Positions 58,766 through 64,000 of a stretch of DNA of 64,000 bases are shown piece by piece. Origin of the DNA: Nitrospirota bacterium (GTDB lineage Bacteria > Nitrospirota > UBA9217); NCBI GenBank assembly GCA_020052615.1, contig JAGVOT010000012.1, positions 1 to 64,000 of the forward strand, in the 5' to 3' direction. The stretch's first letter is position 1. Each line of letters begins with the position of its first letter. Both the position numbers and the translations under genes were made by a program. The notes under the pieces were generated by a model. The model did no database searches. It was not told the origin of the DNA and saw only the letters and a list, made by a program, of their open reading frames with translations.

Positions 58766-59844
58766 ATGACGATCACCTCGTCCTTACGAAAGTTCTTTTT
58801 CGCCCTTTTTCCAAGGAGGCTCCAGTAATGCAGCGGAGAGGATCCCGTTCCCGGACGCTTGCAGGCGATATTCTCCGGTGAGAAGATCTCGTTCCTTTCG
58901 ATGTTTCGCGCCGCAACGAGGCTTCTTCTGGCAACGGTGATATTCTTCTTTTCGCTGACCGCGGGTCCTTTTCTGCCCGAGCCGAGCGCCGATTCGATGT
59001 CGCGGACAGCCTTGACCATTGCCGCAAGCTCCTGCGGCTCCAAAGATGAGCGATGGTCCGGGCCGGGGAGCGTTCGGTCAAGCGTGAAATGCTTTTCAAT
59101 CAGCACTGCCCCCCTTGCTGCTGCAGCGATGGGGATGGACATGCCGGCCGTATGGTCGGAATAGCCCACGGGAAGACCGAAGGCCTCCCGCATGGTGTCC
59201 ATGGCCTTCAGGTTCACATCGGCCGCCGGAGCAGGATATTCGGTCGTACAGTGAAGGAGCGTGACCTTCTTCCGTAATGCTCGCCTGCCTTCCGGTGAGG
59301 CGAAGGCCTTGCGAAAGGCGGTCCGGGAAGGAGCGTCCTTGGGACGGGTATACCCGAAGGCGACCACCCCGAGGGCGGCCTCAATATCGCGCAGGTCGCT
59401 CATCCCGGTGGAAAGGACGATAGGTTTTCTCGTGCGCGCGGCCTTGAGCAGAAGCGGACCGTTGGTGATCTCGCCTGAAGGTATCTTGAGCATCGAAACG
59501 CCGATCTTCCGTACCAGGAGATCGACGCTCTCCTCGTCAAAGGGGGTGGACAGGAACTGGATGCCGCGGGCGCGGCAGTGGACGGCCAGAGCGCGGTGCG
59601 CTGCCTCGCTTAATTCCAGTTTCTTGAGCATCTGGTACTGCGATTCAGCGGCATCGGTATACTGCTGCTGGTAGGCCGCTTTCGGAGCTCCTTCGCTCAC
59701 AAGCGCTTCAGCGCGGAAGGTCTGGAACTTGACCGCGTCCGCTCCGGCATCTGCAGCGGCATCGACAAGCTTGTGCGCCAGGTCGAGGGAACCGTTGTGG
59801 TTCACTCCCGCTTCGGCAATGATATAGATACGGTCAGATCTCAT
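58762..59844 (-). CDS. legI: N-acetylneuraminate/legionaminate synthase
   Basis: The 360-residue NeuB-family enzyme opens IIAEAGVNHNGSLDLAHKLVDAAADAGADAVKFQTF, followed by IKIPSGEI-like MLKIPSGEITN, VLSTGMS and GYSDHT, with the metal His in IEKHFTLDRTLPGPDH. A C-terminal SAF antifreeze-like domain closes it (RRSLVAARNIERNEIFSPENI). It condenses PEP with a 6-carbon HexNAc product (from LegG) to form a 9-carbon nonulosonic acid. Sialic acid and pseudaminic acid synthases are close relatives; the neighbouring LegB/C/G set points to legionaminate. Confidence 0.9.
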   Translation of the reverse strand: MRSDRIYIIAEAGVNHNGSLDLAHKLVDAAADAGADAVKFQTFRAEALVSEGAPKAAYQQQYTDAAESQYQMLKKLELSEAAHRALAVHCRARGIQFLSTPFDEESVDLLVRKIGVSMLKIPSGEITNGPLLLKAARTRKPIVLSTGMSDLRDIEAALGVVAFGYTRPKDAPSRTAFRKAFASPEGRRALRKKVTLLHCTTEYPAPAADVNLKAMDTMREAFGLPVGYSDHTAGMSIPIAAAARGAVLIEKHFTLDRTLPGPDHRSSLEPQELAAMVKAVRDIESALGSGRKGPAVSEKKNITVARRSLVAARNIERNEIFSPENIACKRPGTGSSPLHYWSLLGKRAKKNFRKDEVIVI

Positions 59845-60998
59845 TTGTCGAGGTCGTAAAATTTCTTCTTTAATAGTTTTCGATAGTCCGGCACATTCTT
59901 CAGTTCCCTGACGATGCGGCCGGCACTGTCGCCGTTCCCATATGGGTTCACAGCGCCCGAACAGTCCTTGACGAAGGCTTCTCTGATCGCGCGCTCGATA
60001 TCGCCCGCGTCAGGCCGGCAGTTGATGACAGACGTGGCCTGGAGGCGCCCCTTCTGCCGGTCCCCTATGTTCACCGTTGGTTTTTTGAACGAGGGGACCT
60101 CATACAGGCCGCTCGAAGAGTTCCCCACGACGGCGTCTACCTGTGCCACGGCGCTCAGGTAACGGACATGACCGAGCGAGGCAAACACCTTTGCCCGCGG
60201 CCGGGTCGCAACGTATCCGTTGATCATGTCGATGATAGCCTTGCCGTCCGGGTCGGCGTTCGGCATCGTGAAAATCGCTCCCACGCCGGCGCCCAGCCGG
60301 TCAATCGCTGTAAGCAGGCCACGGAACTGATCTTCTGACGAACGTTCGTCAAGTGTAACCGGGTGGAAGGTCACCAGCAGGTTGCGTTCGAGGAACTGGA
60401 ATCCCAGCTCCCGTTCCAGCGACGTGCGGTCCAGGAGCGTCACCTTCCTGATGACATCGATACCCGGGCTCCCGACAGTATGGATATGGGCCGGGTTCTC
60501 GCCGAGCTGCCGGACGCGGCGGGCAGCAGGCTCATTGGTCACGAAATGCAGATGCGCCATCTTGGTGATGCTGTGACGGATGGCCTCGTCGAAGGCGCCT
60601 TCCGTGGTATCACCGCCGGCGATATGCGCCACCGGAATTTTCGCGATCAGCGCGGCCTGTGCTGCCGCAAGGATCTCGTACCGGTCACCCAGCAGGACCA
60701 CGAGGTCAGGCTGCAGCCGGTCGAACGTATCAGCGAATCCCATCACTGCCAGGCCAAGCGATCTCGTAATGCCCGCGGAAGTGTCGGTGGTCAACTGCAT
60801 GTCAACCTTCGAGTCGATCACGAATCCGTCCGCCTCGATCTCCTTCCAGGTAAGGCCGAACTGCTGAGCGAGGTGCATGCCCGTGGCAACTACCTGGAGC
60901 GTGAATGCGGGCTCATCCTTGATCGCTCGCATCACCACAGAGAGCAGTCCATACTCGGCGCGGGATCCGGTAACGACACATACCTTACGCCTGATCAC
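59841..60998 (-). CDS. legG: Hydrolysing UDP/GDP-HexNAc 2-epimerase (NeuC/LegG-like)
   Basis: The 385-residue GT-B-fold enzyme starts CVVTGSRAEYGLLSVVMRAI. It has LVVLLGDRYEILAAAQAALIAKIPVAHIAGGDTTEGAFDEAIRHSITKMAHLHFV, GSPGID and a C-terminal VVGNSSSGLYEVPSFKKPTVNIGDRQKGR. It inverts C2 and releases the nucleotide, yielding free 6-deoxy-ManNAc-type sugar for LegI. Start is GTG 60998, six bases after GGGAG. It overlaps legI by ATGA and legC by 14 nt. Confidence 0.92.
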   Translation of the reverse strand: MIRRKVCVVTGSRAEYGLLSVVMRAIKDEPAFTLQVVATGMHLAQQFGLTWKEIEADGFVIDSKVDMQLTTDTSAGITRSLGLAVMGFADTFDRLQPDLVVLLGDRYEILAAAQAALIAKIPVAHIAGGDTTEGAFDEAIRHSITKMAHLHFVTNEPAARRVRQLGENPAHIHTVGSPGIDVIRKVTLLDRTSLERELGFQFLERNLLVTFHPVTLDERSSEDQFRGLLTAIDRLGAGVGAIFTMPNADPDGKAIIDMINGYVATRPRAKVFASLGHVRYLSAVAQVDAVVGNSSSGLYEVPSFKKPTVNIGDRQKGRLQATSVINCRPDAGDIERAIREAFVKDCSGAVNPYGNGDSAGRIVRELKNVPDYRKLLKKKFYDLDK

Positions 60999-62172
60999 GA
61001 TGCGCTCCCAGCACGGCGCTGCTCGGGATGTTGATGAGCCGCCGGGCGATGCCCTCTGCAGTGCACAGGTCCATACGGGGGCAGCTCCGATACATCGGGA
61101 GCCTGTGCATGAGCGTCCACGCCGGTCTCGTCTGGATCCCGCTCTTGTTCGTCAGTTCCAGGATGGCATCACGTGCATCCGCCCCCGCTTCATCGAGCAA
61201 AAGCGAGTTCAGCCAGTAATTGCTCCTGGCATGCTCAGGCTCCGTGAAGAACTCTATCCCCCGTATGCCGGCAAAAGCCTTCCTGTATCGCTCCGCAAGG
61301 TCCCGTTTCCGCTCAAGGAATGCCGGCAGCTGCTCGAGCTGGGCGCATCCCAGCGCGGCATTGATGTTGGGCATGCGGTAGTTGTATCCGACCTGGTCAT
61401 GGGACAGCTCCCAGGGGTGCGCGACGCGCGCCGTGGTCGTCAGGTGCTTCGCCTTGCGACCAAGTTCATCGTCATTCGTCAGGATCGCTCCTCCCCCGCC
61501 TGTCGTTATCGTCTTGTTCCCGTTGAAGCTCAGGGCCGAAACTCGACCCCAGTTCCCCGTGTGCCGCTTCCGGTAGAACGAGCCAAGGGACTCGGCAGCG
61601 TCCTCTACCATGGTGATGCGATAGCGTTCGCTGATCTCGGTAAGCGCGTCGAGGTCCACGGGATGGCCAAAGGTGTGCATGGGGACCATGGCCCGGATCG
61701 GCCGGCCCGTTTCCCGATTCCAGCAGCCGTCCTGTCGGACATCGGCGAACCGATGAAGGTGGGCATCCAGTTTCAGCGGGTCCATGCCCAGGGTCTTGAG
61801 GTCGCTGTCGGCGAAATGCGGTGTCGCGCCGCAATAGGCGACCGTATTGGCTGTTGCCACGAAGGAAAGGGACGGCACGAGCACTTCATCTCCCGGTTTG
61901 ACGCCGACGAGGAGAAGGCTCATGTGCAGTGCTGCCGTTCCATTCACCATCGCGACCGCTCGGCGGCAACCGGTATACGCGGCAAGCTGCTCTTCGAAAC
62001 GATCCACGAATTTTCCGACCGATGATACCCAGCCGGTGTCAAGGCACTCCTTCACATAGGACCACTCGTTGCCGTTGAAGAGCGGTTCGTGGAGAGCAAC
62101 TGCCCCTTTTGATCCCGAAACAACGCTTCTGAGCGCCGCGAGAATGCCACCGGTGTCCAGACGTTCGTTCAT
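60985..62172 (-). CDS. legC: LegC-type sugar 4-aminotransferase
   Basis: The 395-residue DegT-family enzyme has the LegC opening VALHEPLFNGNEWSYVKECLDTGWVSSVGKFVDRFE, VNGTAALHMSLLLVGV, MVEDAAESLGSFY and the PLP lysine in LSFNGNKTITTGGGGAI (about residue 200). It transfers the amino group of glutamate to C4 of the 4-keto-6-deoxy-HexNAc made by LegB. It overlaps legB by ATGA. Compared with RfbH at 32440, the lysine is intact, so transamination rather than dehydration is expected. Confidence 0.92.
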   Translation of the reverse strand: MNERLDTGGILAALRSVVSGSKGAVALHEPLFNGNEWSYVKECLDTGWVSSVGKFVDRFEEQLAAYTGCRRAVAMVNGTAALHMSLLLVGVKPGDEVLVPSLSFVATANTVAYCGATPHFADSDLKTLGMDPLKLDAHLHRFADVRQDGCWNRETGRPIRAMVPMHTFGHPVDLDALTEISERYRITMVEDAAESLGSFYRKRHTGNWGRVSALSFNGNKTITTGGGGAILTNDDELGRKAKHLTTTARVAHPWELSHDQVGYNYRMPNINAALGCAQLEQLPAFLERKRDLAERYRKAFAGIRGIEFFTEPEHARSNYWLNSLLLDEAGADARDAILELTNKSGIQTRPAWTLMHRLPMYRSCPRMDLCTAEGIARRLINIPSSAVLGAHRDQA

Positions 62173-63179
62173 AGGTTATAGAGATGCGATTTGTAAGCCT
62201 TAAGGTTATCGGGATTGCGGAACCAGTCAATGGTCTCGACGAGACCGCGCCGAAGCCCGTCCTTGCCTGCAAACCGGGGCTCCCAACCGGCAAGCTGTTT
62301 CGCTTTTCCATTGTCGGCCCAGAGCCGTTCGACCTCGCTCTTTTCAGGGCGGATTCGTACTTCGTCGGTCTCGATCTCGAGCGCGGCGCCCATGATGTCG
62401 CTGATGAGCTTCACCGTTTCGCCTATGGCAATCTCGAAGTTGCTGCCGATATTGATGACCTCTCCCACCGATCTGTCGGATTCCGCAACTGCCACGAATC
62501 CCCGGACCGTGTCGGCGATATAGTTGAAGTCCCGCGTCGGATGGAGCGATCCGAGCTTGATCCTCATCTGACCCTGGGCTATCTGGGTTATTACCGTGGG
62601 GATCACGGCGCGCGCAGACTGTCGGGGGCCATAGGTATTGAAAGGCCGGATAACCGCAACCGGCGTACCGAACGAAGAGCAAAAGGACAGGGCGATCTGG
62701 TCCGCGCCGATCTTGGACGCAGAGTAGGGAGACTGACCCTGGAGAGGATGCTCCTCCGTGATGGGTACGAACTTTGCCGTACCATATACCTCGCTCGTAG
62801 AAGTATGGACCACCTTCTCAACTCCCAGGTCTTGGGCGGCCTGGACGATGTTCAGGGTCCCCTTCACGTTCGTATCCACATAGGTATCAGGCGAATGATA
62901 GGAATACGGGATGGCGATCAAGGCAGCCAGATGCAGGACGACATCGCAGCCGGTCATGGCTTTGCGCACACCGTGGGGGTCGCGAATGTCTCCGGAAAAG
63001 ACCTCCAGGGAGCGCAGGACATCCGGTGACGCATGATCAAGCCATCCCCAGGAATTGAAGGAATTGTACAGGACAAATGCGCGAACATCCCTGCCCTGCC
63101 GCACAAGCTCTTCGGTCAGATGAGAGCCGATAAATCCATCGGCCCCAGTGATCAGGATCTTTTTATTTTTAAGGTCCAT
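62169..63179 (-). CDS. legB: LegB-type UDP/GDP-HexNAc 4,6-dehydratase
   Basis: The 336-residue SDR has ILITGADGFIGSHLTEELV, VLHLAALIAIPYSYHSPDTYVDTN, the catalytic TSTSEVYG (Thr-x-Glu intact) and YSASKIGADQIAL, and RPFNTYGPRQSARAVIPTVITQIAQG. The IPYSYHSPDTY loop is typical of LegB rather than of epimerases. It removes water between C4 and C6 of a nucleotide-HexNAc, starting the legionaminic acid route. It lies 2 nt from the GDP-fucose synthase gene. Confidence 0.92.
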   Translation of the reverse strand: MDLKNKKILITGADGFIGSHLTEELVRQGRDVRAFVLYNSFNSWGWLDHASPDVLRSLEVFSGDIRDPHGVRKAMTGCDVVLHLAALIAIPYSYHSPDTYVDTNVKGTLNIVQAAQDLGVEKVVHTSTSEVYGTAKFVPITEEHPLQGQSPYSASKIGADQIALSFCSSFGTPVAVIRPFNTYGPRQSARAVIPTVITQIAQGQMRIKLGSLHPTRDFNYIADTVRGFVAVAESDRSVGEVINIGSNFEIAIGETVKLISDIMGAALEIETDEVRIRPEKSEVERLWADNGKAKQLAGWEPRFAGKDGLRRGLVETIDWFRNPDNLKAYKSHLYNL

Positions 63180-63181
63180 GA

Positions 63182-64000
63182 TTAATTTGGCAGAACTGCG
63201 GCTCCTTCATCATGATGACTACAATACCAGCTATAGACCGTTTTAATGCCTTCCTCAAGCGTTATCGATGCATGCCACCCAAGCGCCTGCAGACGTGAGA
63301 TATCGAGCAGTTTTCTGGGGGTCCCGTCCGGTTTGCTCTGATCGTATTTGATGGCGCCCGTATATCCGATGGTCTCTTTAACGAGCAAAGCAAGATCGGT
63401 TATCGTGGTATCTCTGCCCGTTCCGATATTTATGAACTCACCGATTTCCCGATGGTCATAACGCTGCATGAGATACATGCAGGCATCAGCCAGATCATCT
63501 GTATGGAGGAACTCGCGGAATGGCGTTCCGCTCCCCCAAATGGTCACATGGGGGAGCTGCAGCTTCTTTGCCTCATGAAATTTTCTGATGAGCGCGGGCA
63601 GGACATGTGAATGTTCAAGATCAAAGTTATCATTCGGGCCATACAGGTTCGTAGGCATGACCGAGATGAAGTTCGTACCGTACTGTTCGTTGTAATACCG
63701 GCACAGTTTGATCGCCGAGATTTTCGCTACGGCATAAGGTTCATTTGTCGGTTCGAGCGATCCGGTAAGAAAATACTCCTCTTTCATCGGTTGGGGGGCG
63801 AGTTTTGGATAGATGCATGAAGATCCGAGATTGAGCAGTTTTTTAACGCCAGATCTATGGGCCGCATTGATCACGTTCGCCGCGATCATGATGTTGTCAT
63901 AAATGAACTCTGCCCTATAGGTGTTGTTCGCCAGAATGCCGCCGACTTTTGCCGCTGCAAGGAAGACGAAATCCGGACGTTCCTGTTCAAAGAATGCGTC
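63182..64000 (-). CDS. fcl: GDP-L-fucose synthase (5-prime end cut by window edge)
   Basis: The frame is open to position 64000 and enters with [18 protein letters not shown], so the N-terminal NADP loop is outside the window. The 272 visible residues include [45 protein letters not shown] (Ser-Tyr-Lys triad) and [31 protein letters not shown], then [16 protein letters not shown], all typical of Fcl/WcaG. It epimerises and reduces GDP-4-keto-6-deoxymannose to GDP-fucose; the dehydratase partner is probably gmd at 25165 or a copy beyond 64000. The track start at 63889 is internal and not real. Confidence 0.93.
   Translation of the reverse strand, partial: DAFFEQERPDFVFLAAAKVGGILANNTYRAEFIYDNIMIAANVINAAHRSGVKKLLNLGSSCIYPKLAPQPMKEEYFLTGSLEPTNEPYAVAKISAIKLCRYYNEQYGTNFISVMPTNLYGPNDNFDLEHSHVLPALIRKFHEAKKLQLPHVTIWGSGTPFREFLHTDDLADACMYLMQRYDHREIGEFINIGTGRDTTITDLALLVKETIGYTGAIKYDQSKPDGTPRKLLDISRLQALGWHASITLEEGIKTVYSWYCSHHDEGAAVLPN

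Overview
The window is one end-to-end stretch of a GC-rich (high-50s by eye) Gram-negative chromosome, cut by the window edge inside a gene at both ends. Outer-membrane barrel, Wzx/WaaL-type envelope genes, c-type haem proteins and a BioW-type biotin operon suggest an anaerobic or microaerophilic bacterium of the deltaproteobacterial/Nitrospirota kind. The LexA operator is of the GAAC-N4-GTTC type. The phylum is an inference and is not fixed by anything in the window.

Region 1 (1-6.2 kb) is an accessory edge: the first 35 codons of an IS1182-like transposase, an AT-rich YARHG-domain exported protein bracketed by nested palindromes, a small conserved hypothetical, a GxxExxY gene inside 30-nt inverted repeats, a LexA-like repressor with a consensus promoter/operator, tRNA-Gly(GCC), the M48 protease HtpX, and a haem-sensor/HAMP protein coupled to a PATAN/DUF4388-like protein.

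Region 2 (6.2-18.8 kb) holds housekeeping genes: hsp20-lon, lipA running into two methyltransferases and a GT2 glycosyltransferase, an outer-membrane barrel divergent from a monohaem cytochrome c, and a tightly overlapped biotin operon bioB-bioW-bioF-fabG-bioD under a BirA-type operator.

Region 3 (18.9-35.7 kb, minus strand) is surface-glycan module A. A promoter at 35.8 kb drives rfbF-rfbG-rfbH, an RmlC-like epimerase and a reductase (a CDP-3,6-dideoxyhexose set, best fit CDP-ascarylose), then a Wzx flippase, a Wzy/WaaL protein, glycosyltransferases, a methyltransferase, a Gmd-like dehydratase, and manC/manB for GDP-mannose. Internal promoters and one terminator split it into sub-operons. 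A WbaP-like initiating phosphosugar transferase and a decayed galE lie divergently at 35.9-38.3 kb.

Region 4 (38.3-64 kb, all minus strand) is glycan module B. Reading with transcription it starts with GDP-fucose synthase (cut at 64000) and a near-complete CMP-legionaminic acid pathway (LegB, LegC, LegG, LegI, LegH, PtmE-like, LegF). Next come HisF/HisH and an N-acetyl sugar amidotransferase (acetamidino-group formation), two Gfo/Idh oxidoreductases, a C-methyltransferase, a Gmd paralogue with altered active site and a GT2. The distal half is visibly more AT-rich: methyltransferase, acetyltransferase, second flippase, an unrecognised GT-B-like protein, a second amidotransferase, a 3-amino-sugar trio (dehydrogenase, acyltransferase, aminotransferase) and a GT4.

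Together regions 3 and 4 read as an O-antigen/capsule locus able to make GDP-mannose, probably GDP-fucose, a CDP-dideoxysugar, CMP-legionaminic acid and amidinated amino sugars. The most interesting points are the minimal GxxExxY inverted-repeat unit, three promoters placed so transcription should start at the start codon, the two amidotransferases with one HisHF pair, and the Gmd paralogue lacking the catalytic acid. I found no CRISPR array, rRNA or complete prophage.
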